Source of the DNA: a virus
Virus record (IMG/VR): IMGVR_UViG_3300047564_001096
Coordinates: 1-63,694 of that record
Length of the DNA stretch: 63,694 nucleotides
Direction: 5' to 3' (one strand)
The translations under genes were made by a program, and so were the position numbers. Positions 14,558 through 23,292 of the stretch are shown here, one piece after another; within the stretch, counting starts at the first letter, position 1, and each line of letters opens with the position of its first letter. The notes under the pieces were generated by a model. The model was not told where the DNA came from, made no database searches, and worked only from the letters and a program-made list of their open reading frames with translations.

Positions 14558-14740
14558 ATGATGGGTCTTATTGAACAATTAATGAAGCAAATACCTAAAG
14601 AAGATTTAAAGTCTGGCGGTAAATATAGAGACTATTCCGATGTGCAAAATAAAGCTAGAGGCATGAAAGCAGGCGGTACAGCCTCAGCCCGTGCTGACGG
14701 TTGTGCTATTAAAGGCAAGACTAAAGGCAAAATGGTATGA
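14558..14740 (+). CDS. Small basic protein with C-terminal ADGC..KGKTKGK motif (3), 60 aa
   Basis: Starts three bases after the previous stop and ends in ARADGCAIKGKTKGKMV. The N-terminal part (GLIEQLMKQIPKEDLKS) looks like one amphipathic helix. It overlaps the next gene. Function unknown; probably made in amounts similar to its neighbours by coupled translation. Confidence 0.7.
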   Translation: MMGLIEQLMKQIPKEDLKSGGKYRDYSDVQNKARGMKAGGTASARADGCAIKGKTKGKMV

Positions 14741-15024
14741 GATCAAGTCGTGGCATGGGCGCCATTAATCCTTCTAAGATGCCTAAAACAAAAAAGATTA
14801 CCCGTAAGGATAATCCCGATGTTGTTGATATGTATGCCGAAGGCGGTAAGACTTCTAGCGTTAATAAGGCTGGTAACTATACGAAGCCTGGTATGCGCAA
14901 GTCTTTATTTAATAGTATTAAAGCGTCTGCCACGCATGGTACGGGAGCGGGTCAATGGTCGGCTAGGAAAGCACAACTCTTAGCTAAAAAATACAAAGAA
15001 AAAGGTGGAGGTTATCGTGGCTAA
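14737..15024 (+). CDS. Small basic phage protein, 95 aa
   Basis: A disordered-looking N-terminus is followed by a conserved-looking C-terminal half: MRKSLFNSIKAS, then GTGAGQWSARKAQLLAKKY and a KGGGY end. This half matches a sequence pattern I know from many uncharacterised phage proteins. It starts inside the previous gene (ATGA). Role unknown. Confidence 0.7.
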   Translation: MRSSRGMGAINPSKMPKTKKITRKDNPDVVDMYAEGGKTSSVNKAGNYTKPGMRKSLFNSIKASATHGTGAGQWSARKAQLLAKKYKEKGGGYRG

Positions 15025-15298
15025 AAAGTTTCCTGACGTAAGCGGTGATGGCGAAGTAACGCAAAAAGATGTCCTTATGGCTAAAGGAGTAATACCTAAA
15101 GGTGATGGTAAGAAAAAGGGCGGTAAGGTTAATTGGATTCAAGACGCAATTAAAAAACCTGGTGCCCTAAAAGCATCTATGGGCGTTAAAAAAGGCGAGA
15201 AGATTCCCGCTAAGAAGCTTGCTGTAGCGGCTAAAAAGCCAGGTAAGATGGGGCAACGTGCAAGATTAGCGCAGACTTTGTCTAAGTTTAAAAAATGA
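15017..15298 (+). CDS. Small basic protein with EF-hand-like loop, 93 aa
   Basis: I start at the GTG at 15017, spaced correctly from GGTGGAGG and overlapping the previous stop; another in-frame GTG lies at 15005. Residues 6-17, DVSGDGEVTQKD, fit a DxSxDGxVTxxD calcium-binding loop of EF-hand/dockerin type. The rest is Lys-rich (IQDAIKKPGALKASMGVKKG). A single loop is suggestive, not proof, of metal binding. Confidence 0.65.
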   Translation: MAKKFPDVSGDGEVTQKDVLMAKGVIPKGDGKKKGGKVNWIQDAIKKPGALKASMGVKKGEKIPAKKLAVAAKKPGKMGQRARLAQTLSKFKK

Positions 15299-15639
15299 AA
15301 TGGTCAGACAAGCGCAAAAAGTCAATCAACTGCGACAGCCCGAAGGGGTTCTCGGAGAAGGCTCATTGCGCCAGCAAAAAGAAGATGGCAGGGGGTGGTT
15401 TAGCAAAATCCCAGCAATCTTTAAAATCTTGGGGCGACCAAGAGTGGACAACCAAGTCAGGGAAGAAGTCGTCCGAGACGGGGGAGCGATATCTACCCAA
15501 GAAAGCAATACAAGCGTTAAGCCCAAGCGAGTACGCAGCAACAACACGAGCAAAACGAGCAGGGAAAGCACAGGGAAAGCAGTTCGTGCCCCAGCCACCA
15601 AAAGTAAAAGCAAAAGTAAAACCGTATAGGAAGATATGA
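15295..15639 (+). CDS. Small basic phage protein, 114 aa
   Basis: Lys-rich, beginning MKWSDKRKKSINCDSPKGFS, then QQSLKSWGDQEWTTKSGKK, TGERYLPKKAIQAL and a Pro/Lys tail. The SLKSW...W.TKSG...GERYLP pattern recurs in phage and large-virus proteins of unknown function. Start and stop overlap both neighbours. A second long plus-strand frame at 15300-15629 is an overlap artefact of low-complexity codons. Confidence 0.7.
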   Translation: MKWSDKRKKSINCDSPKGFSEKAHCASKKKMAGGGLAKSQQSLKSWGDQEWTTKSGKKSSETGERYLPKKAIQALSPSEYAATTRAKRAGKAQGKQFVPQPPKVKAKVKPYRKI

Positions 15640-16577
15640 CTACTACAGGTATAACCACATTTAACTTGGACATGAATGACCTTGTTGAAGAGGCGTACGA
15701 GCGTTGTGGTTTAGAGCTTCGTTCTGGTTATGACTTTAGGACTGCACGGCGGTCTTTAAACCTATTGACAATCGAGTGGGCTAACCGAGGTATTAACCTT
15801 TGGACACTTGAGCAGGGTCAGATTCTAATGAACACGGGGCAGGCTATTTACCCTATTCCCGTAGATACGATTGACCTTTTAGATACTGTTGTTAGGACTA
15901 ATAACGGGCAAGCTAATAATCAGATTGACATTAATATTAGTCGTATTAGTGAGTCTACTTACATTACTATCCCTAATAAAAATGCTAACGGACGACCTAT
16001 CCAAGTATGGGTTAACCGTCAATCAGGAAATGTAGCTACCATTCCACAGACTACTGTAGCCGCTGGAAACCCTATTACTACTACCGATCAGACAACCATT
16101 ACTCTTACTTCAGTAACTGGTTTACCTACCCAGGGCTTTGTCAATATCGGTAATGAAACTATTGGCTATCAGAATATTGTAGGCAACCAGATTATCAATG
16201 CTTGGCGTGGTCAAAACGGTACTACCGCTACGACTCACTTAGCTGGCGCAGATGTTTATGTAAATAATTTACCGTGTATTAACGTTTGGCCCACCCCTAA
16301 CCCACCTGGAACCCAGTATACGTTTGTGTACTACAGAATGCGTCGAATTCAAGATGCTGGATCAGGCGTAAGAACTGAAGATATTCCGTTTCGTTTTATA
16401 CCCTGTATGGCTGCTGGGCTTGCTTATTATTTAAGCAACAAAATGCCTGAAGTGGATATGAATAGAATAGTTATGTTAAAAGCTGATTATGATTCGCAAT
16501 GGGACTTTGCTTCTTCAGAAGATAGGGAAAAAGCCCCTGTTCGGTTTGTGCCACGCAATATGTTTTACTACAGATAA
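15636..16577 (+). CDS. Head-tail adaptor protein with inserted beta domain
   Basis: A 313-residue protein. The N-terminal helices (LVEEAYERCGLELRSGYDF, then RRSLNLLTIEWANRGINLW) resemble P22 gp4-like adaptors that sit under the portal. Residues about 150-205 (TTITLTSVTGLP, IGNETIGYQNI, then HLAGADVYV) look like a beta module often inserted in phage surface proteins. The C-terminal FRFIPCMAAGLAYYLS returns to the helical adaptor. It probably joins the portal to the tail. Confidence 0.7.
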   Translation: MTTTGITTFNLDMNDLVEEAYERCGLELRSGYDFRTARRSLNLLTIEWANRGINLWTLEQGQILMNTGQAIYPIPVDTIDLLDTVVRTNNGQANNQIDINISRISESTYITIPNKNANGRPIQVWVNRQSGNVATIPQTTVAAGNPITTTDQTTITLTSVTGLPTQGFVNIGNETIGYQNIVGNQIINAWRGQNGTTATTHLAGADVYVNNLPCINVWPTPNPPGTQYTFVYYRMRRIQDAGSGVRTEDIPFRFIPCMAAGLAYYLSNKMPEVDMNRIVMLKADYDSQWDFASSEDREKAPVRFVPRNMFYYR

Positions 16578-16582
16578 ATGAC

Positions 16583-17008
16583 ATGCCAAGTAAATATGCT
16601 TCTGGAAAACATTCAATTGCGCAGTGCGATAGGTGCGACCAGCGGTACATGCTTAAAGAATTACAGATACAGATATTAAAGACAAAGCCGTATCAAGTTA
16701 AGGTTTGCCCGTCTTGTTGGGACCCAGATCAGCCTCAGTTGTCGTTAGGCTTGTATCCAGTAAATGATCCACAGGCGGTGCGGGAACCAAGACCAGACGT
16801 AAGTTATTTAGTATCAGGGCAAAGTGGTTTACAGATTAACCAGACGGGTATTGGTCCAAATGGGTTTGGTAGTCCAGAACTAGGTAGTAGGGTGTTTCAG
16901 TGGGGGTGGAATCCAGTCGGGGGCAGTAGGGGTCCTGATGCAGGTTTAACTCCAAATGACTTGGTACAACAAGTAATTCTTGGTACAGTAACGGTAACAA
17001 CAACTTAA
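16583..17008 (+). CDS. Zinc-finger-like hypothetical protein, 141 aa
   Basis: CDRC (about residues 15-18) and CPSC (about 42-45) form a likely zinc knuckle. The remainder is Gly/Pro-rich with little regular structure. It lies between two adaptor-type genes, so a minor virion component is plausible. I do not recognise a family. Confidence 0.65.
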   Translation: MPSKYASGKHSIAQCDRCDQRYMLKELQIQILKTKPYQVKVCPSCWDPDQPQLSLGLYPVNDPQAVREPRPDVSYLVSGQSGLQINQTGIGPNGFGSPELGSRVFQWGWNPVGGSRGPDAGLTPNDLVQQVILGTVTVTTT

Positions 17009-17018
17009 GGAGTTGAAA

Positions 17019-17213
17019 ATGTACAAAAAAGGCGCAGATGGCGTTACTAAAACGGGTAAAACCGAAGGTAAAAATTTAGGTGACTCTGGTCCATCAGTAG
17101 GTATTGAGAAGGGACCAAAGGCTAGCACAAGTTCTTTAAACAAGAACATGAAGTCTATGGGCAAAAATTTGGCTCGTATTATGAACCAAAAGAAATCAGG
17201 AAGAGGTCGATAA
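17019..17213 (+). CDS. Small basic protein with N-terminal ADG..GKT.GK motif (4), 64 aa
   Basis: The start is the ATG at 17019 behind AAGGAG. Residues 2-17 (YKKGADGVTKTGKTEGK) repeat the motif seen in three small genes at 14.0-14.7 kb, here at the N-terminus. The rest is Ser/Lys-rich. It overlaps the next gene by one base. Confidence 0.65.
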   Translation: MYKKGADGVTKTGKTEGKNLGDSGPSVGIEKGPKASTSSLNKNMKSMGKNLARIMNQKKSGRGR

Positions 17214-17476
17214 TGGCTAAGTTTTCTATGAAAAAAGGCGGTAAGGAAGTAGGACCTGCTGAGGTTTATGCTGCACCGCACACAATGGATGGTAAGAAAA
17301 TAACTACAGTAAAGTCTGCTGTTACTAAACCAGGCAATGGTGTAGACCAGGTAAATATGTCTGTAGGCGGATATACCAAGAACAACGATCAACCAGTTAA
17401 CAAACATGGTGAGATGAAGCAACGTGGATCAGGCGCAGCAACTAAAGGCTTTACTTCACGTGGACCAATGGCATAA
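17213..17476 (+). CDS. Small hypothetical protein, 87 aa
   Basis: A Lys/Gly-rich protein beginning MAKFSMKKGGKE, without hydrophobic segments. It starts as TAATG on the previous stop and shares its last base with the next gene. Short phage proteins with the GPAEVYA..HTMDG pattern occur beside connector genes. Function unknown. Confidence 0.65.
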   Translation: MAKFSMKKGGKEVGPAEVYAAPHTMDGKKITTVKSAVTKPGNGVDQVNMSVGGYTKNNDQPVNKHGEMKQRGSGAATKGFTSRGPMA

Positions 17477-18384
17477 TGAACTTCCAGCAGCTATCTGAGG
17501 CTATTCAAAGCTATACGGAATCGACTGAGCAGTTATTTGTTCAGAACATACCGAACTTTGTACAACTTTGCGAAGAGCGTGTTTATAACGCTGTTCAGAT
17601 ACCTGCTATCCGTAAAAACGTCATTGGTAATTTTACAAGCGGAGATACGTATCTTGCCTTGCCTAGTGATTATTTAGCGTCTTTTTCCCTTGCTGTAATT
17701 GATGCAAGTGGTAATTACACATACTTAATTGATAAAGACGTTAACTTTATCCGTGAGGCATATCCTAACCCATCTACTGATACTGGCACCCCTAGGTATT
17801 ACGCTCAGTTTTTACCCTATACCTACATTATTGGGCCTACCCCTAATGCTTCCTATCAGACTGAGTTGAACTATTATTATTACCCTCTTACGATTGTGCA
17901 AGGCGGTATATCTAATTTTGGCACTATTGTTGGGGGTTCTGGCTACACCAACGGTACATATGAAAATGTGCCTTTGACTGGTGGGGATGGCGCAAACGGT
18001 TCAGCCACAATTACTGTATCGGGTGGGTCTGTAACTGCAGTTACTTTAGTAAACCCAGGATATTTATATCTTGTTGGCAACTCTTTAAGCGCCGCTACCT
18101 CTACAATAGGAGGTACTGGAAGTGGATTCTCGGTACCTGTCAGTGTTATTCAAAACGCAGCTGGTACTTCTTGGCTGGGCGATAATTTTGAGAGTGTTTT
18201 GTTATATGGTTCATTGCGTGAAGCCGTTATCTTCCAAAAGGGAGAACAAGATATGGTGAACTATTATGAACAGAAGTACCAAGAATCTTTAGCTTTACTT
18301 GCTATGTTGGGTGAAGGTAAAGATAGAAGAAGTGCATACCGTGACGGGCAACTTAGGCTGCCTGTACCTGGGCCAACAAATTAA
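17476..18384 (+). CDS. Second adaptor-type tail protein with inserted beta domain
   Basis: A 302-residue protein. The N-terminal FVQNIPNFVQLCEERVYN and the C-terminal VLLYGSLREAVIFQKGEQDM with YYEQKYQESLALL are typical of podovirus adaptor or gatekeeper proteins. In between, residues about 140-225 carry a Gly/Thr-rich beta module (GGSGYTNGTYENVPLTGG, ATITVSGGSVTAVTL) absent from the helical core. It probably forms the ring between adaptor and tail tip, with the module outside. Confidence 0.65.
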   Translation: MNFQQLSEAIQSYTESTEQLFVQNIPNFVQLCEERVYNAVQIPAIRKNVIGNFTSGDTYLALPSDYLASFSLAVIDASGNYTYLIDKDVNFIREAYPNPSTDTGTPRYYAQFLPYTYIIGPTPNASYQTELNYYYYPLTIVQGGISNFGTIVGGSGYTNGTYENVPLTGGDGANGSATITVSGGSVTAVTLVNPGYLYLVGNSLSAATSTIGGTGSGFSVPVSVIQNAAGTSWLGDNFESVLLYGSLREAVIFQKGEQDMVNYYEQKYQESLALLAMLGEGKDRRSAYRDGQLRLPVPGPTN

Positions 18385-18401
18385 TTTTTTAGGAGCAAGA
18401 A

Positions 18402-18833
18402 ATGCCAATTACCCAAGCAATGGCTACATCGTTTAAGGTTCAACTCTTAAATGGTACGCAAAACTTTTCAGCAAACACGTTTAAATTAGCCCTGTATACC
18501 AGCTCGGCTACTATTAACGAGAACACAACCGTTTATTCAACAACCAATGAAGTAGCATCTACTGGCAATTACTCTGCTGGCGGTAATACTTTAGCGGTTA
18601 GCGTAACCCCAACAAATACTGGAAACGTAGCTTTTATCTCGTTTGCTAATACTTCTTGGGCAAATGCAACTATTACTGCAGCTGGGGCTTTAATTTATAA
18701 CGCAAATGCATCAAACGCAGCTGTATGCGTGTTGTCTTTTGGTGGTGATAAAACATCCACTAACGGCACATTTGCAGTGAACTTCCCAACTGCTGACGCA
18801 AGTAACGCAATTATTCGTTTGACCGCTTCGTAA
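18402..18833 (+). CDS. Hypothetical virion protein, 143 aa
   Basis: A beta-rich, low-charge protein behind TAGGAG, beginning MPITQAMATSFKVQLL. The pattern ANTFKLALYTSSA near residue 25 is common in phage proteins placed before tail fibres. It is a likely tail or fibre-associated component. Function not established. Confidence 0.65.
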   Translation: MPITQAMATSFKVQLLNGTQNFSANTFKLALYTSSATINENTTVYSTTNEVASTGNYSAGGNTLAVSVTPTNTGNVAFISFANTSWANATITAAGALIYNANASNAAVCVLSFGGDKTSTNGTFAVNFPTADASNAIIRLTAS

Positions 18834-18846
18834 TTAGGGAGGCCGT

Positions 18847-20787
18847 ATGGCTTTGGTCTTAAAAGATAGAGTTAAGGAAACTAGCTCTAGCTCTGGTACA
18901 GGCAGTATTACGCTTGGTGGCGCATTTCCTGGCTATCAAACGTTTAATGCCGCCATAGCTACTGGTTCTACCGTTTATTACACCATCCATAATTTAACCG
19001 CTGGGGTTGATAACGAGTGGGAGGTGGGTCTTGGTACGTTTACGTCTCCAGCTACATTAGCTAGGACTACGGTTCTTTCTTCGTCTAATTCAGGATCATT
19101 GGTCCCATTTACTGCAGGTGCAAGTGGTCTTGAAGTATTTATTACTCAACCAGCTGAAGAAGCAGTCTATCTAAATCAGGCTACAGGCAAAGTTGAAATT
19201 GGCGGTAATGGCACAAATACCGTGTCGTTTACCAATATCAATGCTTCTAACGTAGTCATGGTGTCTGGAACAATCAGCACCAATGCTGCCAATGCCACGG
19301 ATATTACCAATAAGACCTATGTTGACGGGCTTTTCTCAACAGGCATCACATACCACGACCCTGTTCTTGTTGAGTCCCCAACGGCTTTAATTGCCACGTA
19401 TAACCAACCAGGTGGCGCAGGTAACGGCGTAGGCGCTACGCTGACCAATAGTGGTTCAAACGTAGCCTTAAGTATTGATGGTGTGTCATTATCTAACACA
19501 GCTCGCGTTTTGGTTTATACCCAGTCTAATGCCGCCCATAATGGTGTTTATACGGTTACTAATGCGGGTGCGCCCGATGCTCCTGGTCCTGGGGCTGCCT
19601 GGGTACTTACTCGTGCTACTGATGCTGATACCTTTGGACTTGCTAACCCTAATCAGTTGGGCCAAGGCGACGCATTTTTCGTACAGTCTGGTAATACAGG
19701 CGCTGGTGAAACTTATATTCTCAATACCGTAGGCACAATCACGTTTGGCACTACAAATATTACATTTGCTCAAATTAGTTCTGCTCAGATTTATGCAGCG
19801 GGTACAGGATTAAACCTATCAAACCTAACATTTAGCGTTGCTAATACAGCAGTTACTGCAGCTCAATACGGTAACGATGGGGCTGTTGGACAATTTACAG
19901 TCAATGCCCAAGGTCAGCTAACCAACGCTGCTAACGTATCAATCAACGCTTCTAGTATCTCTGTAGGTACTTTAGCCAACGGTAGAACAACCGCCGCTTC
20001 CGCTAACGGAGCAAGCACAATTGTATTGCGTGATTCTAATGGTGACTTTGCGGCTAATACAATTGCAGCTACAACGGTTAATGCAACTTCTGGCAACTTT
20101 ACCAACATTACTGGTAATGCTGTATCTTTAACAGCTATCAATGCCTCCAACATAACTTCAGGCACCTTAGATAACGCCCGTACTACAGGCAGTACGTCTA
20201 ACAGTGCGAGCACAATAGTTCTTCGGGATGCTTCTGGTAACTTTGGCTCTAATGTAATTAGTGCTTCTTCGTTTAGCGGTGACGGTACAGCTATTACAGC
20301 AATCAATGCTTCTAACATTTCATCGGGCACAATCTCAAACGCTCATACTACAGCTGCTTCTGCTAACGGGGCTTCTACTATTGTTTTGCGTGATTCAGCT
20401 GGTGACTTTAGTGCTGGAATAATTACCGCTAACGGTTCTGCTTTATCAGCTATTAATGCGTCTAATGTTTCTAGTGGGACTATTGACAATGCAAGAACGA
20501 CTGCTTCTTCTAGTAACGGTACTTCTACTATTGTTCTTCGTGGAACTTCTGGTGAATTTGCTGCTGGAGTAATTACCGCAGATGGTTCTGGGTTATCGGC
20601 TATTAATGCTTCTAATGTATCTAGTGGAACTTTAGTAGCAGCTCGTGGGGGTACAGGAATAACATCGCCAGGAACAGCAGGCAACGTACTAACTTCAGAC
20701 GGGTCTGGGTGGGTGAGTTCTACTCCAACGTCTTCTGGCGCTACCAAAGCTACAGCGCTGGCATTTGCAATACTTTTTGGATATTAA
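18847..20787 (+). CDS. Tail fibre protein with ~48-residue repeats
   Basis: A 646-residue, almost lysine-free protein. The N-terminal 110 residues look like an attachment domain. From about 375 to 600 it repeats a unit of the form INASN.SSGT.DNARTTA, ANGASTIVLRDSSGDF and A..ITADGSALSA about five times, typical of trimeric beta-helical fibres. The end (GTAGNVLTSDGSGW) resembles fibre C-termini. It probably binds the host surface. A GGGAGG site precedes the start. Confidence 0.8.
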   Translation: MALVLKDRVKETSSSSGTGSITLGGAFPGYQTFNAAIATGSTVYYTIHNLTAGVDNEWEVGLGTFTSPATLARTTVLSSSNSGSLVPFTAGASGLEVFITQPAEEAVYLNQATGKVEIGGNGTNTVSFTNINASNVVMVSGTISTNAANATDITNKTYVDGLFSTGITYHDPVLVESPTALIATYNQPGGAGNGVGATLTNSGSNVALSIDGVSLSNTARVLVYTQSNAAHNGVYTVTNAGAPDAPGPGAAWVLTRATDADTFGLANPNQLGQGDAFFVQSGNTGAGETYILNTVGTITFGTTNITFAQISSAQIYAAGTGLNLSNLTFSVANTAVTAAQYGNDGAVGQFTVNAQGQLTNAANVSINASSISVGTLANGRTTAASANGASTIVLRDSNGDFAANTIAATTVNATSGNFTNITGNAVSLTAINASNITSGTLDNARTTGSTSNSASTIVLRDASGNFGSNVISASSFSGDGTAITAINASNISSGTISNAHTTAASANGASTIVLRDSAGDFSAGIITANGSALSAINASNVSSGTIDNARTTASSSNGTSTIVLRGTSGEFAAGVITADGSGLSAINASNVSSGTLVAARGGTGITSPGTAGNVLTSDGSGWVSSTPTSSGATKATALAFAILFGY

Positions 20788-20796
20788 GGAAAAACA

Positions 20797-21168
20797 ATGG
20801 CAAACCCCAATATACTAAACGCAACATCAATTTATGGTAACGTAACCTATTTAATACCAACTGCAACAAGTGCAACACCTTGGACTTCACTTACTCCAGC
20901 CGTTGGTACGGTAAATAGAATTGATTACATCATGGCAGCAAACGTTACAGGTACAGCCGCTACCATAACTGTTTCTGTTAATAGTGCAACGGGTGGTGGT
21001 GGAACAGCATATCGAATTGCGTTTCAAATCCAAGTACCAGCTAATACTACTTTGATTCTTTCTGACAAATCTACCGCAATTTATCTTGGTGAATCACAGT
21101 CGATTGTAGTAACTTCAGGAACAAGCAACGCCAGTGAACGTACAGCGTCTTATGAAGCAATAACCTAA
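20797..21168 (+). CDS. Hypothetical fibre-region protein, 123 aa
   Basis: Small, beta-rich, with a VPANTTLILSDKS.AIYLGE section seen in small phage tail-associated proteins. It sits between two fibre genes with an AAGGA site. It could be a fibre knob or accessory subunit. Function not established. Confidence 0.65.
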   Translation: MANPNILNATSIYGNVTYLIPTATSATPWTSLTPAVGTVNRIDYIMAANVTGTAATITVSVNSATGGGGTAYRIAFQIQVPANTTLILSDKSTAIYLGESQSIVVTSGTSNASERTASYEAIT

Positions 21169-21179
21169 AGAGATCAGTT

Positions 21180-22319
21180 ATGACTGATAGATTTTATGCG
21201 GGTTTTGTTAATGCGGCATACGTTGGGGCTAGAGCACCCAATGCACCAACTTCTGCGGCTGCTGATAAAGGAAATGGAAATGCGGAAATAAGTTTTACTC
21301 CTCCCTCTAACTTAGGTACAGGCGGCGCAGTAACTTACCGAGCAACATCAACACCAGGAAATTTTACAGGTACGAGCGCTTCTTCACCAATTACAGTAAA
21401 TGGGTTAACTAACGGTGTAACTTATACATTTCAAGTAACTGCTATTAATACTTATGGTGAAAGTCCTGGAAGTAACGTAACAAATGCTGTAACTCCTAGC
21501 GTTGCTGGTCAAAGACTTTATACAGGGGGTACTTTTACTTTTGTAGTCCCAACAGGAACTACTTCTGTTAGCGTAGTTTGCGTAGGCGGTGGTGGGGCTG
21601 GTGGCTATTATGGAACTGGCGCTGGTTCTGGCGGAGGTCTTAGATATAAAAATAATATTACTGTAACTCCTGGACAGTCAATTGCTATAGCTGCCCCTGC
21701 TTTTGCTCAGTTTGGTTCTCCTGGTGGTAATGCAGAGTTTGGCACTAACGGAGTTGATGCTTTTTATTTTTTTGGAGGCGGCGGTGGGTCTGGAGGCGGT
21801 GCTTCTGTTGGTACTGGCTCAACAATTGGTGGCGCTGCAGATGGCGGTGGTAACGGCGGATCAACAGGTTCTTATGCAGGCGGCGGCGGTGCTGGCGGAT
21901 ATTCTGGTAACGGTGGCAATGCAGGTACTTCTCCAGGCGCTTCTGGCTCTGCTGGTGCAGGCGGTGGCGGTGGCGGTGGTTATGGTGTCAGCTTCCCAGG
22001 TACTAATTATTCGGGTAGCGGCGGTGGTGTTGGAGTTTTAGGTGCTGGCGCAAACGGTGCTGGCGGCACGGGGTCAAGTCAAACCGCAGGTTCTGGTGGT
22101 GTTAGTGAACCATCTAAAAATGGTCAAGGTGGTTCTGGCGGCTTAGCTACACCAGGAAATCTATTTGGTATTGGTGGTAACTACGGTGGTGGTGGCGGTG
22201 GTGTTTACGGATATACCGAAAACTACACTGGAGGTGGTGCAGCCGCAGTTAGGATTATTTACCCAGCAACAGGCGCTATAACACGTTCTTTCCCATCAAC
22301 TAATACAGGTGATATTTAA
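21180..22319 (+). CDS. Fibre-like protein: fibronectin type III plus glycine-rich domain
   Basis: 379 residues. Positions about 18-107 form an FN3-like domain (PTSAAADKGNGNAEISFTPP ... VTYTFQVTAINTYGES). The remainder is a Gly-rich domain (GGGGAGG tracts) opening with FTFVVPTGTTSVSVVCVGGG and closing with AAVRIIYP. Such Gly-rich modules occur in phage receptor-binding proteins. Its last base overlaps the next, related gene. Confidence 0.75.
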   Translation: MTDRFYAGFVNAAYVGARAPNAPTSAAADKGNGNAEISFTPPSNLGTGGAVTYRATSTPGNFTGTSASSPITVNGLTNGVTYTFQVTAINTYGESPGSNVTNAVTPSVAGQRLYTGGTFTFVVPTGTTSVSVVCVGGGGAGGYYGTGAGSGGGLRYKNNITVTPGQSIAIAAPAFAQFGSPGGNAEFGTNGVDAFYFFGGGGGSGGGASVGTGSTIGGAADGGGNGGSTGSYAGGGGAGGYSGNGGNAGTSPGASGSAGAGGGGGGGYGVSFPGTNYSGSGGGVGVLGAGANGAGGTGSSQTAGSGGVSEPSKNGQGGSGGLATPGNLFGIGGNYGGGGGGVYGYTENYTGGGAAAVRIIYPATGAITRSFPSTNTGDI

Positions 22320-23278
22320 TGCCAACCTATAGTGGAGTTTGGACCCCCGCACAAGTAATGCAACAAGCTGGTTCAGGACTTTGGCCTGGAGTAACTCTAC
22401 CAGGACAACAAGTATATGTAGGCTCATTTTATGGTGGTGGCGGGTCTAATACCTATACTTGGGTTTGTCCTCCAGGAGTTACTCTTGTTAGCGTTTGTTG
22501 TATTGGCTCTGGCGCTACTAGTGGATCTGGAGTTAGTACGGGCACTTATTCAGGTTGTGGGGGCGGTGGATTAGGCTGGAAAAATAATATTGCTGTAATA
22601 CCAGGAAATTCATACACAGTTCTAGCAGGTAATAGTAACTGGGCAACTAGCGTAGCTGTGGATGGCAACATATCTTATTTTAATACTTCTGGGACTGTAA
22701 GTGGTGGAGGGGGAATTAAAGGGGCTGGAGGAAGTGGTGGCGCTGGTGGCACATACACAGGTGATGGTGGTGGTATTGGAGGTGCTGGCGGTTTTGGTTA
22801 TTACGGGTACCCTAGCACTTTTTCAACAGGTGGCGGTGCAGGTGGCGCTGGTGGTTATACAGGTAATGGTGGTAATGGTGGTAATGGGAATTATTCTCCA
22901 GGTGGTGGCTCTCCTGGCGCATCTGGTGCTGGTGGTGGCGGTGGAGGTGGCGGTGGCGGAAATTATTATGGTCCTCCAGGATACAACGGAGGCGGTGGTG
23001 GCGGTGGTGGCGTTGGGATTTTAGGGCAAGGCGCAAACGGTGCAGGTGGTGCCGCTGGTGACCCTCCCTTTGGTGGCGGTGGCGGTTCGGGCGGTAGTGC
23101 GGGTGCAAATGCAACTTCTGGTCCTGTCAATGGCGCGATAGGTGGTTCATATGGTGGCGGTGGCGGCAGCGGGTTTTATAATTATGGCAATGGTGGTGAA
23201 GGCGCAGTAAGAATAATGTGGCAAGGACCAGTCCCTGGAACACCAAGATCATATCCAAGTAATGCTGGCAATCTTTAA
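22319..23278 (+). CDS. Glycine-rich fibre-like protein, 319 aa
   Basis: It starts as TAATG on the previous stop. It repeats the Gly-rich module of that gene (NTYTWVCPPGVTLVSVCCIG ... GEGAVRIMWQ) but lacks the FN3 part. About 40% of residues are Gly. A tandem duplication that later diverged is the simplest history. Long open frames on the other strands here reflect GGT/GGC codon bias. Confidence 0.75.
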   Translation: MPTYSGVWTPAQVMQQAGSGLWPGVTLPGQQVYVGSFYGGGGSNTYTWVCPPGVTLVSVCCIGSGATSGSGVSTGTYSGCGGGGLGWKNNIAVIPGNSYTVLAGNSNWATSVAVDGNISYFNTSGTVSGGGGIKGAGGSGGAGGTYTGDGGGIGGAGGFGYYGYPSTFSTGGGAGGAGGYTGNGGNGGNGNYSPGGGSPGASGAGGGGGGGGGGNYYGPPGYNGGGGGGGGVGILGQGANGAGGAAGDPPFGGGGGSGGSAGANATSGPVNGAIGGSYGGGGGSGFYNYGNGGEGAVRIMWQGPVPGTPRSYPSNAGNL

Positions 23279-23292
23279 TTTAAGGAAATACG

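Noticed and set aside
15300-15629. 109-codon plus-strand frame inside the 114-aa gene
   Set aside because: Out-of-frame shadow of a low-complexity gene. The 15295 frame has recognisable sequence patterns and coupling.
22701-23114. Long frames on both strands in the glycine-rich genes
   Set aside because: GGT/GGC repeats keep other frames open. The translations are Val- or His-rich low complexity.
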